The notes under the pieces are model-generated. The model searched no databases. It saw only the letters and a list, made by a program, of their open reading frames with translations, and had not been told where the DNA came from. DNA of 64,000 nucleotides. Origin: Haloferax sp. Q22 (GTDB lineage: Archaea; Halobacteriota; Halobacteria; Halobacteriales; Haloferacaceae). Shown piece after piece: positions 1 to 8,253 of the stretch. Positions within the stretch are counted from its first letter, which is position 1. Every line of letters starts with the position of its first letter. The stretch spans positions 62,001 to 126,000 of the forward strand of contig NZ_LOEP01000037.1 in NCBI RefSeq assembly GCF_001482285.1, written 5' to 3'. A program made the translations under genes and the position numbers.

Positions 1-29
1 TGAAATACACCGCGGTACTCTACGTAGGC

Positions 30-251
30 ATGCCCGAAACGAGTCTCGCCGACGTGCTCCGCGACTACGAGACCCGGATGAAGTTCGTCCTCGTCATCTC
101 GCTGGCCTCTATCGTCCTGTTACTCATCTCGCTTCCGTCTATCGAACCGGGGACGACGACCCACGCGCTCGTCTACCTCCAACTGACGACGTTCGGCGGG
201 TTGGCGGTCGCGATGCTCGGCCTGCTCTTGTGGACGGCCAGAAGCGCGTGA
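30..251 (+). CDS. small two-helix membrane protein
   Basis: A 73-residue protein of unknown function. A charged N-terminus (residues 1-17) is followed by two hydrophobic segments, about residues 18-38 and 50-70, so it should be a hairpin membrane protein with short cytoplasmic ends. The start at the window edge leaves its upstream context unseen. It is separated by about 120 bp from the ABC transporter operon and shows no obvious functional link to it. Small two-helix proteins like this are common in haloarchaea. I recognise no family; the gene call rests on the acidic/charged N-terminus and coherent membrane topology. Confidence 0.7.
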   Translation: MPETSLADVLRDYETRMKFVLVISLASIVLLLISLPSIEPGTTTHALVYLQLTTFGGLAVAMLGLLLWTARSA

Positions 252-374
252 GAGATGTTCATCAAACCCTGACAGTCAGGAATTACAACGAGGATAGTGA
301 TTTTCTCTGGCACGGCCAGTATGGACAAATCCAGTATCTATATTAACCGGGAGTATCATGATAGATGATACCGC
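252..374 (+). promoter_or_regulatory. promoter region of first ABC importer operon, with inverted repeat
   Basis: A TATA-like stretch (tatctatatta, about 336-345) lies some 30-35 bp before the start codon at 375. Between it and the start is a perfect 7-bp inverted repeat, GTATCAT-5-ATGATAC (353-371), ending 3 bp before the ATG. That is a good position for a repressor operator overlapping the transcription start. A second perfect palindrome, CTGACAGTCAG, lies at 269-279. Regulator identity is unknown. Confidence 0.5.
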
Positions 375-2231
375 ATGGCTGGAAAACGTTCAACCAACTG
401 GAAGAGACGAGACCTTATCAAATACGGGGCGGTCGCTGGCACAGCGGGACTGGCTGGCTGTTTCGATAGCTCGGGGCAGACGACCGAAGACGGCAGCACC
501 GAAGACGGCACGGACAGCGGTACGAGCACTGAGGGCGGCGCGACCATCGCCGACGACACTCTCGACTACCCCGCGGGCCGACCCGCGACGGACGTGCAGT
601 TCAACCGCTACAGCCTCGGCAACTACGCGCACACCCTGCAGGACCAACTGTTCGAGGAAGTCGCGCGCGGCTACGCCGACGGGACGGTCCGACCCGACCT
701 GCTCGAAGACATGAGCGTCGACGGGCGGACGCTCACGCTGACGTTCCCCGAGGGGTTCAAGTGGTGGAACGGCGACGACCTGACGGCCGAAGACTACTAC
801 ATCGGCCTCGAAATCGACCGCCTGCAGTCGCCTGAACAGTCGCCCATCGAGAGCAACACGCTCGTGGACGACTACACCATCGAGCGGACGTTCAAGACGG
901 CCGTCTCGCCCAACCTCATGAAGGCGAACGTCGCCGAGACGTTCGTCAACACCCCGCGGTCGGTCTACCGCGAATACCTCACGCGCTACGAGGAAGCATC
1001 GAGTGACAGCGAGCGCGAGAGCGTGACGAGCGACCTCCTCGACATGAGCATCACCACCCAACAGCTCATCGACGAGGGGCTCGGCAACGCGCTGTACCGC
1101 GTCACCGGCTTCAACTCCTCGGAGACCATCCTCGAGAAGTTCGAAGACCACCCGTACGCGAGCCGCACGGACATTCCGAACGTCCGCATCATCCCCGAAA
1201 CGACCTCCGACGTGGAGTCGCTGTCGGTGAACGACCAACTCGACATGAACCCCGACGTGCTCATGTCGGAGTCCCAGCAGTCCCGGTACCCGGACAACAT
1301 CGAGAACGTCTACCGGCTCAACTGGTTCCGTACCCAGAAGTTCACGTTCAACTTCAAGAACGAGCACATCGCGAGGCTCCCCGTCCGACGCGCCATCGTC
1401 AACGCGGTGGACTTCGAGTCGATGGTCGCTGCGATGCGACAGGCCGGAACCGTCGGCGCGCCCGCCGAGAACCAGACGGCCCTGCGCTCGACGATTCACG
1501 AGGAGTACCTCGGCTCCGACTTCGTCGACCAGCTCATCGACTACCCGGTCGGCAAGGACCTCGAAACCGCGACGCAACTGCTCGAAGACGCCGGCTACAC
1601 CAAGGAGAACGGCACGTGGGTCGACCCCGACGGCGAGTCCTTCACGTTCACCGTCCTCACGCAGAACAACAACACCCAGGTGCAGGCCACGAAGGTCTTC
1701 AACGACCAGCTCAACGCGTTCGGCATCCAGACGAAGATTAGCACGGTCAGCTCGACCGACTACTACCAGCGCCTCCAAACGTACGAGGCGGACATCTTCT
1801 GGATATGGCACGTCGCGAAGGCGCTGTGGCACCCGACGGCGTACTTCTCGAACAACTTCTACGGCATCGAGGTCGGCGACCCCTCCAGCGGGAACGAGAC
1901 CGGCCCGACGGGCAAGCCCTTTACGACGACCATCCCGAGCGAGGTCGGCGCGACCGAGATTTCGGGCAGCGGCAAGGAGATTCAGCCCGCACAGCTGATG
2001 AACGACCTGCCGAACTCCGAGTCCGCAGAGCAGGTCAAAGAGCGGACCCGCGACCTCGTCCAGTGGTTCAACTACGCGCTTCCCGACTTCGTCTTCGTCG
2101 AGGAAGACTCCGGCTACTGGGGCGACACGCAGGACTTCTCCATGCCGACGGGCGACGACTACGAACTCAACACGAACCGACCGGGCGAGTTCTCGTTCAA
2201 GAACGGATGGATTAGCTCGAACTCGGAGTAA
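375..2231 (+). CDS. ABC importer solute-binding lipoprotein, family 5 (dipeptide/oligosaccharide type)
   Basis: A 618-residue extracellular solute-binding protein of SBP family 5. The N-terminus carries a Tat motif (RRDLIK, residues 11-16), a hydrophobic stretch and a lipobox ending LAGC with Cys29 as the lipid-anchored residue. It is followed by an acidic Ser/Thr/Gly linker typical of haloarchaeal lipoproteins. The mature part has the family-5 layout (entry near YPAGRPATDVQ, central FKWWNGDDLTAEDYY-like segment, C-terminal domain). Two permeases and two ATPases follow, so this is the receptor of a complete importer. Family 5 binds peptides but also oligosaccharides. The neighbouring GH28, sulfatase and lactonase genes favour a carbohydrate ligand here, which is inference. 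Confidence 0.88.
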   Translation: MAGKRSTNWKRRDLIKYGAVAGTAGLAGCFDSSGQTTEDGSTEDGTDSGTSTEGGATIADDTLDYPAGRPATDVQFNRYSLGNYAHTLQDQLFEEVARGYADGTVRPDLLEDMSVDGRTLTLTFPEGFKWWNGDDLTAEDYYIGLEIDRLQSPEQSPIESNTLVDDYTIERTFKTAVSPNLMKANVAETFVNTPRSVYREYLTRYEEASSDSERESVTSDLLDMSITTQQLIDEGLGNALYRVTGFNSSETILEKFEDHPYASRTDIPNVRIIPETTSDVESLSVNDQLDMNPDVLMSESQQSRYPDNIENVYRLNWFRTQKFTFNFKNEHIARLPVRRAIVNAVDFESMVAAMRQAGTVGAPAENQTALRSTIHEEYLGSDFVDQLIDYPVGKDLETATQLLEDAGYTKENGTWVDPDGESFTFTVLTQNNNTQVQATKVFNDQLNAFGIQTKISTVSSTDYYQRLQTYEADIFWIWHVAKALWHPTAYFSNNFYGIEVGDPSSGNETGPTGKPFTTTIPSEVGATEISGSGKEIQPAQLMNDLPNSESAEQVKERTRDLVQWFNYALPDFVFVEEDSGYWGDTQDFSMPTGDDYELNTNRPGEFSFKNGWISSNSE

Positions 2232-2283
2232 CGTGAGACGGCACCCCCAACGGGCTTAACCACCACAATTAAGCCCTCTCACG
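2232..2283 (+). terminator. composite stem-loop between binding protein and permease genes
   Basis: The intercistronic gap contains two nested perfect stems: an outer CGTGAGA (2232-2238) pairing with TCTCACG (2277-2283), and an inner GGGCTTAA (2252-2259) pairing with TTAAGCCC (2269-2276) around a 9-nt loop. On the 3' side the two arms are contiguous; on the 5' side they are separated by 13 nt. Such structures often stabilise or partly terminate the message so that the binding protein is made in excess of the permease. There is no long T-run after it, so partial attenuation or mRNA protection is more likely than full termination. Confidence 0.5.
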
Positions 2284-2304
2284 CTAGAAGCCAAACTATT
2301 AATA

Positions 2305-3309
2305 ATGACACCAAAGTATTTGTTGAAACGTCTCGGGCAAGCGATACTGACGTTTCTCGTCACGATGACGGTCTCGTTTCTGCTGTACCAAGCCATGCCG
2401 GGTGGTCCGACGGAGGCGATGCGGAGCGTGATTCTCTCGCAGAGCGGCGGGAGCGTCGACATCGATCGACTGAACAGGATGATACAGCTCTACACGAACG
2501 TGAATCCGGACCAGCCGATGCACGTACAGTATTTCAACTACGCGTCTGACGTGATTCTCCGGCAGGACCTGGGCACTTCGTTCTTCAAAAACGAGAAGGT
2601 CACGACGCTCATCATGCAGCGCATCCCGTGGTCGATGTTCATCAGCGTCTACGCACTCGCGCTGGGCTACTCGCTGAGTATCTTCCTCGGCGTGATGACG
2701 GCCTACCGCGAGAAGTCGCGGTTCGACTCCACGGTGTCATCTCTCATCATCGGACTCAACTCGATTCCGTACTACATCGTCGGCGTCGTGCTCATCTACT
2801 TCCTCGCCATCCAGAACAACTACTTCCCGACGGGCGGCCGCATCGGCTCGGGAATCGCGGCGGGGTACAACCCCGAGTTCATGCTCAGCCTCGTGAAGCA
2901 CGCGGCGCTCCCGGCGATTTCGATGGGCGCGCTCGCGACCTCCGGGGCGCTCGCCATGCGCGGCAACGCGATTCGCGTCCTCGGTGAGGACTACATCCGC
3001 GTGGCACAGCTCCGCGGGCTCCGCGAGACCCGCATCGCCACGCAGTACCTCGGGCACAACTCCATCCTCCCGATGTACACGCAGTTCATGATCGGCATCG
3101 CCGGCGTCTTCAGCAGCGCCGTCATCGTCGAAGAGGTCTTCGCGTACCCGGGCATGGGCCTCCTGATGTTCGAGGCGGTCAAGACGCAAGACTACCCGCT
3201 GTTGATGGGCACGCTCATCGTGTTCACGGCGATTTCGCTGACCGCCATCTTCATCGCCGACCTCACGTACACGCTCATCGACCCGCGCATCTCGGTGGGT
3301 GAGGAGTAA
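2305..3309 (+). CDS. ABC importer permease, DppB type
   Basis: A 334-residue inner permease of the DppB/OppB family with the expected N-terminal helix (residues about 10-30), a long extracellular loop and five further membrane segments in the C-terminal binding-protein-dependent transport domain. The EAA-like loop (AQLRGLRETRIATQYLGHNS, about 230-250) contacts the ATPases. The ATG at 2305 lies 73 bp after the binding-protein stop, beyond the stem-loop. The next permease begins 2 bp after this stop, so the two are co-translated and form the heterodimeric channel. Confidence 0.9.
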   Translation: MTPKYLLKRLGQAILTFLVTMTVSFLLYQAMPGGPTEAMRSVILSQSGGSVDIDRLNRMIQLYTNVNPDQPMHVQYFNYASDVILRQDLGTSFFKNEKVTTLIMQRIPWSMFISVYALALGYSLSIFLGVMTAYREKSRFDSTVSSLIIGLNSIPYYIVGVVLIYFLAIQNNYFPTGGRIGSGIAAGYNPEFMLSLVKHAALPAISMGALATSGALAMRGNAIRVLGEDYIRVAQLRGLRETRIATQYLGHNSILPMYTQFMIGIAGVFSSAVIVEEVFAYPGMGLLMFEAVKTQDYPLLMGTLIVFTAISLTAIFIADLTYTLIDPRISVGEE

Positions 3310-3311
3310 CT

Positions 3312-4337
3312 ATGAGCGAAGCACATTCCGACTCGTTCGACCTGAAGGATCTCTACGACGAAGACATCGACCCGGACCCGGAATCGCGGGCCGACCGCGC
3401 AAAGCGATTCCTCGAGATGAACGTCGTCGCTCCCGCGCGCATCGCGGTCGACGACTGGCGCGCGCTCGTCGGCGGCGCGATTCTCGCGTTCTTCCTCCTC
3501 ATGGGAACCGTCGGCGTCTGGCTCGTCGAGCGGCCGACGAGCGGTGACGCTCCCGTTCTCGCCGCGCCGTTCGAATCGCTCGCGTACCCGCTCGGCACCG
3601 ACGTGTTCGGCCAGCCGATTCACGCCCAGCTCATCCACGCGACGCCGGGCATGTTCAAGATGATCTTCGCGGGCGCGGTCGTGAGCGTCGGTTTCGCCGC
3701 CCTCGTGGGCGTCGTCGCCGGCTTCGAACACGGCACGCGCATCGACTCGTTCCTGATGACCATCACCGACGTTGTCATCACGATTCCGGGCCTGCCGCTC
3801 ATCATCGTCATCACGGCCATCTTCCAGCCCGAGAACCCCTACATCGTCGGTGTGTTCCTCGGTATCGACAACTGGCCGGGACTGGCGCGGACCGTCCGCT
3901 CGCAGGTGCTGAGCATCCGCGAGGAGTCCTACGTCGAGGCGTCCGAAATCATGGGCATCCCGCTGTCGTCGATTCTCCGGCGGGACATCCTCTCGCAGCT
4001 CATGCCGTACGTGATGATTAACGGGGCGCTCACCTCCCGGCGCATCATCTTCGAATCAGTGGGGCTGTACTTCCTCGGCATCCTGCCGTTCACCACGTTC
4101 AACTGGGGCGTGATGATGAACCTCGCGTACGAGGGCAACGCGCTCACCCGACCGGACATGCTCCCGTGGATGGTCGCGCCCATGGTCTGTATCTTCCTGC
4201 TGTCGTTCGGGCTCGTCCTCCTGTCGCAGGGGCTCGACAGCCTGTTCAACGTCCGCCTCCGGGCACGCCACGCGAAAACCTCGAAGAAGAAAGGCACCTC
4301 GAAGAACAACCAATCGCAGGCGACCGGCGGGGACTGA
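3312..4337 (+). CDS. ABC importer permease, DppC type
   Basis: A 341-residue permease of the DppC/OppC family. It has a cytoplasmic N-terminus of about 50 residues, a first membrane helix near 55-75, then the periplasm-facing loop with the family-typical segment ending in PLGTDVFGQ, and the transport domain with the EAA-type loop around ASEIMGIPLSSILRRDIL. The C-terminus is Lys/Ser-rich (KTSKKKGTSKNN), unusual in an acidic proteome. It is the second half of the translocation channel with the preceding gene. The start is 2 bp after the DppB-like stop. Confidence 0.9.
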   Translation: MSEAHSDSFDLKDLYDEDIDPDPESRADRAKRFLEMNVVAPARIAVDDWRALVGGAILAFFLLMGTVGVWLVERPTSGDAPVLAAPFESLAYPLGTDVFGQPIHAQLIHATPGMFKMIFAGAVVSVGFAALVGVVAGFEHGTRIDSFLMTITDVVITIPGLPLIIVITAIFQPENPYIVGVFLGIDNWPGLARTVRSQVLSIREESYVEASEIMGIPLSSILRRDILSQLMPYVMINGALTSRRIIFESVGLYFLGILPFTTFNWGVMMNLAYEGNALTRPDMLPWMVAPMVCIFLLSFGLVLLSQGLDSLFNVRLRARHAKTSKKKGTSKNNQSQATGGD

Positions 4338-4364
4338 CCCCGTGCCAACACCTATTACCAGACG

Positions 4365-5453
4365 ATGACTACCAACCAAACAATGCGAACGTCGAATCAG
4401 AACGACTCGGACCCGGATCAAGACGTCGTGTTCGAAGTCCGCGACCTGGAGGTTACCTTCGGGACCAACCGAGGCGAATCGAGAGTCGTCCGCAACGTCG
4501 ACTTCGACATCTACCGCAACGAGACGCTCGGTATGGTCGGCGAAAGCGGCAGCGGGAAGTCGATGACGTCCTCTGCGTTGATGAACGCGGTCGTCAGCCC
4601 GGGCGAGACCTCCGGCGAGGTCACGTACTACCCGCCCGGTGGCGGCGAGCCGATTTCCGTGCTCGACCTCGACGAAGAGGAGCTTCGGAAGTTCCGCTGG
4701 GGCGAAGTCGCCATGGTGTTCCAGGGCGCGATGAGCTCGTTCAACCCCGTCAAGAAGGTCCGCGGCCACTTCAAGGAGACCCTCGAAGACCACAACCGCG
4801 ACGTGGAAGCGGGGCTCGAGCGCGCCCACCAGATTCTGGGTGACCTCTACTTAGACCCCGACCGCGTCCTCGACTCGTACCCCTACGAGCTCTCGGGCGG
4901 GATGAAACAGCGCGCGCTCGTCGCGCTCGCGCTCATCCTCGAACCGGAGGTGCTCGTGATGGACGAGCCGACCGCCGCGCTCGACCTCCTGATGCAGCGC
5001 TCTATCGTGTCGCTGCTCAAGGACCTCAAAGAGGAGTACGACCTGACGATTATCTTCATCACGCACGACCTGCCGCTTCTCACCAAGCTCGCCGACCGGC
5101 TCGTCGTGATGTACGCGTTCGACATCGTCGAGGTCGGCTCGACCGAGGAGCTTCTCTACGACGCGGCGCACCCGTACACGCGGTCGCTCCTCAACGCGAC
5201 GCCGGACCTGAACGCGCCCATCGAGGAGATGCAGTCGATTTCGGGCTCGAAGCCCGACCCGGTGACCAACATCCCCGGCTGTTCGTACCGGCCGCGGTGC
5301 CCGATGGCCGACGAGTCCTGCGCGGAGGCGGAACCGCCGATGGCGGACCGCGGCAACGGCCACCGAACCGCGTGTTTCTACCACGACGACGTGGCCGACG
5401 AGATTCCGATTCCCGCGATGGAAGCGGCCGAAGAGGGCGGTGAAGGCGAATGA
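4365..5453 (+). CDS. ABC importer ATPase, DppD/OppD type
   Basis: A 362-residue nucleotide-binding subunit of the oligopeptide class. Walker A is GESGSGKS (residues 59-66), the signature is LSGGMKQR, Walker B is VLVMDEPTAALD, and the H-loop is in IFITHDLPLL. The C-terminal oligopeptide-type domain holds a Cys-containing motif (CSYRPRCPMADESC) that in this subclass commonly binds a 4Fe-4S cluster. A second ATG lies six codons in, so the exact start is uncertain. It overlaps the next ATPase by 4 bp, and the two should work as a heterodimer that powers the importer. Confidence 0.9.
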   Translation: MTTNQTMRTSNQNDSDPDQDVVFEVRDLEVTFGTNRGESRVVRNVDFDIYRNETLGMVGESGSGKSMTSSALMNAVVSPGETSGEVTYYPPGGGEPISVLDLDEEELRKFRWGEVAMVFQGAMSSFNPVKKVRGHFKETLEDHNRDVEAGLERAHQILGDLYLDPDRVLDSYPYELSGGMKQRALVALALILEPEVLVMDEPTAALDLLMQRSIVSLLKDLKEEYDLTIIFITHDLPLLTKLADRLVVMYAFDIVEVGSTEELLYDAAHPYTRSLLNATPDLNAPIEEMQSISGSKPDPVTNIPGCSYRPRCPMADESCAEAEPPMADRGNGHRTACFYHDDVADEIPIPAMEAAEEGGEGE

Positions 5454-6511
5454 GCGTCGATAACTCCATCCTCTCGGTGGACGACGTGTCGGTGCACTTC
5501 ACCGACAGCAGCGGCTTCCTCGGCCTGTTCGGCGAGCGGCAGACGGTCCGCGCCGTCGACGGCATCTCGCTCGACATCGGCGAGAACGACGTGGTCACGC
5601 TCATCGGCGAGTCCGGCTGCGGCAAGTCGACGCTCGGAAAGACCATCATCGGCGCACAAGAGCCGACCCACGGCTCGGTCACCTTCCGCGGACAGGACAT
5701 CTGGGAGGCGAAAAACAACCGCAATCCGGACATTCCGTTCTCGGAGATTCGGCGGTCGCTCCAGATAATCCACCAGGACCCCGGCAGCGCGCTGAACCCG
5801 AACCAGCGCATCCTCACCTCGCTGATGCTCCCGCTGAAGAAGTGGAACCCGAGCCTCGGCGAGGAAGAGCGCCGAAAGCGCATCTACGCGCTCCTCGAAC
5901 GTGTCGGGCTCACGCCCGCCGAGGACTTCGTCGAGCGGTTCCCCCACCAACTTTCGGGCGGCGAGAAACAGCGCGTCGTACTCGTTCGGTCGCTGTTGTT
6001 GAACCCGGACGTCATCCTCGCCGACGAGGCCATCAGCGCCCTCGACGTGAGCCTCCGGGTGGAGATGATGGACCTGATGCTCGAACTGCAGGACCTGTTC
6101 AACACCTCCTACGTCTTCATCAGCCACGACCTCTCGAACGCCCGGTACATCGCCGAGAAGTCCGGCGGCCGCATCGCCGTCATGTACCTCGGCCGCATCG
6201 TCGAAGTCGGACCGATAGAGCAGGTCATCGGCGACCCACAGCACCCCTACACGCAGGCGCTAAAGTGGGCGACGCCGAACCTCTACGAGGGCGACGAGGA
6301 CGACGACCTCCCGATTCGGAAAATCGACATCCCCGACCCGACGAACAGGCCCAGCGGCTGTCACTTCCACCCGCGCTGTCCGAAGGCGCGCGAGGTCTGT
6401 GAGACGAACGACCCGGGCGCGTTCGAAGACGAGAACGGCCACGCCGCGCGGTGCTTCCGCGCCGACGACACCCACGAGTACTGGGACAGTCCGAGCATCG
6501 TCGACGACTGA
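5450..6511 (+). CDS. ABC importer ATPase, DppF/OppF type
   Basis: A 353-residue nucleotide-binding subunit, last gene of the first importer operon. Walker A is GESGCGKS, the signature is LSGGEKQR, and Walker B reads VILADEAISALD, with Ala in place of the usual Pro after DE. The C-terminal oligopeptide-type domain has the Cys motif CHFHPRCPKAREVC. It starts within the stop of the preceding ATPase (ATGA overlap). It pairs with the DppD-like subunit; substrate as for the binding protein. Confidence 0.9.
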   Translation: MSVDNSILSVDDVSVHFTDSSGFLGLFGERQTVRAVDGISLDIGENDVVTLIGESGCGKSTLGKTIIGAQEPTHGSVTFRGQDIWEAKNNRNPDIPFSEIRRSLQIIHQDPGSALNPNQRILTSLMLPLKKWNPSLGEEERRKRIYALLERVGLTPAEDFVERFPHQLSGGEKQRVVLVRSLLLNPDVILADEAISALDVSLRVEMMDLMLELQDLFNTSYVFISHDLSNARYIAEKSGGRIAVMYLGRIVEVGPIEQVIGDPQHPYTQALKWATPNLYEGDEDDDLPIRKIDIPDPTNRPSGCHFHPRCPKAREVCETNDPGAFEDENGHAARCFRADDTHEYWDSPSIVDD

Positions 6512-6594
6512 CTCACCGTTCGCGGACGCCGCGACCCGGTTTTCAACGCTCCGTTTTCGCCCCGCAGAGCCGTTCGAGCCGGTCGAACGACGCC

Positions 6595-6619
6595 CACACG
6601 AACAGTATCTATTTGTGTG
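6595..6619 (+). promoter_or_regulatory. imperfect inverted repeat around a TATA-like box
   Basis: CACACGAA (6595-6602) and TTTGTGTG (6612-6619) form an 8-bp inverted repeat with one G-T mismatch. They flank a TATA-like tatcta segment about 35 bp upstream of the start at 6644. It is likely the promoter and possible operator of the small membrane protein gene. Confidence 0.4.
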
Positions 6620-6643
6620 CGGAGAGCTACCGTGTGAGTACGT

Positions 6644-6862
6644 ATGTCAGTCAACGCATCGCGCGTGCCTTCGCTCCGGAAGGTCGCGTCGTCGAACCGG
6701 AACTTCATCATAACCGTGCTCTCCGGCGTCTTCATGGTTCTCCTCGCGCGGTTCGTCCTCGACGGGACGCTCGCGGGGATGTTCGGCGTCTGGGGCATCT
6801 CGCTCGTCGGCGTCGGCATCGGCGGCTTCCTGTTGCTCCGACTCTGGGGCTCGTACAATTGA
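6644..6862 (+). CDS. small two-helix membrane protein
   Basis: A 72-residue protein with a basic N-terminus (residues 1-20) and two hydrophobic segments, about 22-42 and 47-68. No family is recognised. It stands alone, 132 bp after the importer operon with its own TATA-like box, and is followed by convergent genes. Function unknown; likely a structural or accessory membrane peptide. Confidence 0.6.
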   Translation: MSVNASRVPSLRKVASSNRNFIITVLSGVFMVLLARFVLDGTLAGMFGVWGISLVGVGIGGFLLLRLWGSYN

Positions 6863-7014
6863 CCGCGGAGGTCCGTCACCAGCACCGAACGTCGAACTGA
6901 ATCACCGACCCGAAAAACAGCGTGCAGCGTTCCGCGAGCGACTGCCGTCGATTCTGTTTCGTAGCGGCCCTCGTCGGTTGTTCCGTACTCGTTTCGCCGC
7001 GCGTTCTCGCGCGG

Positions 7015-8145
7015 TTACTCGACGCGGTTGGCGTCGATGTAGTCCCAGTCGAACGCGTAGCCGAGGCCGGGCGTCTGCGGCAGTTTGACCACGCCGTTCT
7101 CGTCGATTTCGTCCGGCGGATGTTCGAGGCCGGGGAAGTACGTCTCGTAGTCGTGTTTCGGGTGCAGGAGGCCGCGCTCGTAGTACCGGCCGGGGAACGC
7201 CATCGTCCCGAGCAGTTGGAGATTGGGCGCGTCGCGGCCGTGAATCTCGCACTCGATGTTGAACGACTCACAGAGGCCGACCGCCTTCAGCGCGGGCGTG
7301 ATGCCGCCCACGTCGTAGACGCCGACGCGGATGATGTCGGCGATGTCCCGCTTTATCCACTCGGCGCGGGTGTGCATCCGACCCTCGGCGGTCTCGGGGC
7401 CGACGACGGCGATATCGAGTTCGTTCGAGAGCCACTCGTAGGAGGACATCGAGTGTTCGTCCATCGGCTCCTCGATCCAGCGGAAATCGAGGTCTTCGAG
7501 CGCCTTCCCGATTTTCTTGGCCTCGCTTCGGCTGTAGAAGTGGTGGGCGTCGAGCATGAGGTCGATGTCGTCGCCGACGCGCTCGCGGACCGCCCGGCAG
7601 GCGGCGATGTCCTGTTCGGGGTCGTCGCCGAACGGCGGCATCCACGTGTGGAGCTTGACGGCCTGATACCCCTCCTCGACGAGTTCCTCGGCGAAGTCGG
7701 CGTACGCCTCCGGGGAGCCGAGTCCGTCGGGGTCGTCGTCGCCGACCATCGTACTGCCGTAGGCCGGGACCGAGTCCCGCGCCGCGCCGATGAGTTGGTA
7801 GACCGGGAGGCCGGCGTCTTTGCCGGCGATGTCCCAGAGCGCGCAGTCGATGGGCGCGACGCGCTTGTCGGTGAGCGTCCCCTTGTTCAGTCGCTCGGCC
7901 CGGCAGAGCAGTTGCCAGAGCTTCTCGCGGTACATCGGATTCTCGCCGACGAGGTGCTTCTTGGCGAACTCGTTGGCCGCCTCGTGGCCGCCGCGGCAGT
8001 AGCCGTCGGGGCCGCCGTCGACGACGACGTGTGTGATGGTCCGCGTCGACTCCCTCGGCTCGCCGGGATGGCCGTGGCCCTTCTCGTCGGGGTCGATGTG
8101 GGATTCACAGCTGAACCGGATGGTACGGATGTCGCTGATCTCCAT
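7015..8145 (-). CDS. enolase-superfamily (mandelate racemase/muconate lactonizing) protein, sugar-acid dehydratase candidate
   Basis: A 376-residue enolase-superfamily protein. The barrel shows a Lys-x-His motif at the end of strand 2 (AVKLHTW), the three metal ligands in order (Asp in LMLDAHH, Glu in RWIEEP, Glu in VVGPET) and a candidate catalytic His in CEIHGRD. This pattern fits acid-sugar dehydratases such as those acting on aldonates or aldarates. The exact substrate cannot be read from the sequence. I chose the ATG at 8145 because a TATA-like TTTTAT lies at 8174-8179. A further in-frame ATG at 8175 would sit inside that promoter. The neighbouring lactonase would supply an aldonate, which supports the role. 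Confidence 0.8.
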   Translation of the reverse strand: MEISDIRTIRFSCESHIDPDEKGHGHPGEPRESTRTITHVVVDGGPDGYCRGGHEAANEFAKKHLVGENPMYREKLWQLLCRAERLNKGTLTDKRVAPIDCALWDIAGKDAGLPVYQLIGAARDSVPAYGSTMVGDDDPDGLGSPEAYADFAEELVEEGYQAVKLHTWMPPFGDDPEQDIAACRAVRERVGDDIDLMLDAHHFYSRSEAKKIGKALEDLDFRWIEEPMDEHSMSSYEWLSNELDIAVVGPETAEGRMHTRAEWIKRDIADIIRVGVYDVGGITPALKAVGLCESFNIECEIHGRDAPNLQLLGTMAFPGRYYERGLLHPKHDYETYFPGLEHPPDEIDENGVVKLPQTPGLGYAFDWDYIDANRVE

Positions 8146-8173
8146 TCGTGGTAGTCGGTTACGCGGAACGCTC

Positions 8174-8179
8174 ATAAAA
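8174..8179 (-). promoter_or_regulatory. TATA-like box of the enolase-superfamily gene
   Basis: TTTTAT on the minus strand, centred about 31 bp before the ATG at 8145. This fits a leaderless or near-leaderless haloarchaeal transcript and decides the start. Confidence 0.5.
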
Positions 8180-8253
8180 GTACGGCGGGACCGGCGATTT
8201 CGGGGGCCGGGCGACGGGGAGAGCGTGGGAGAGAACCCGGCGACGCCGGTCCG

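Noticed and set aside
390-1832. Long open frame on the minus strand opposite the first binding-protein gene
   Set aside because: Antisense frames stay open by chance in high-GC DNA. The product is Val/Arg/Asp-rich with no recognisable domain, whereas the plus strand encodes an evident family-5 binding protein. The same holds for the many other long frames opposite or inside real genes.
8146-8175. Longer N-terminus of the enolase-superfamily protein
   Set aside because: The upstream ATG at 8175 lies within the TATA-like box; the family start matches ATG 8145.
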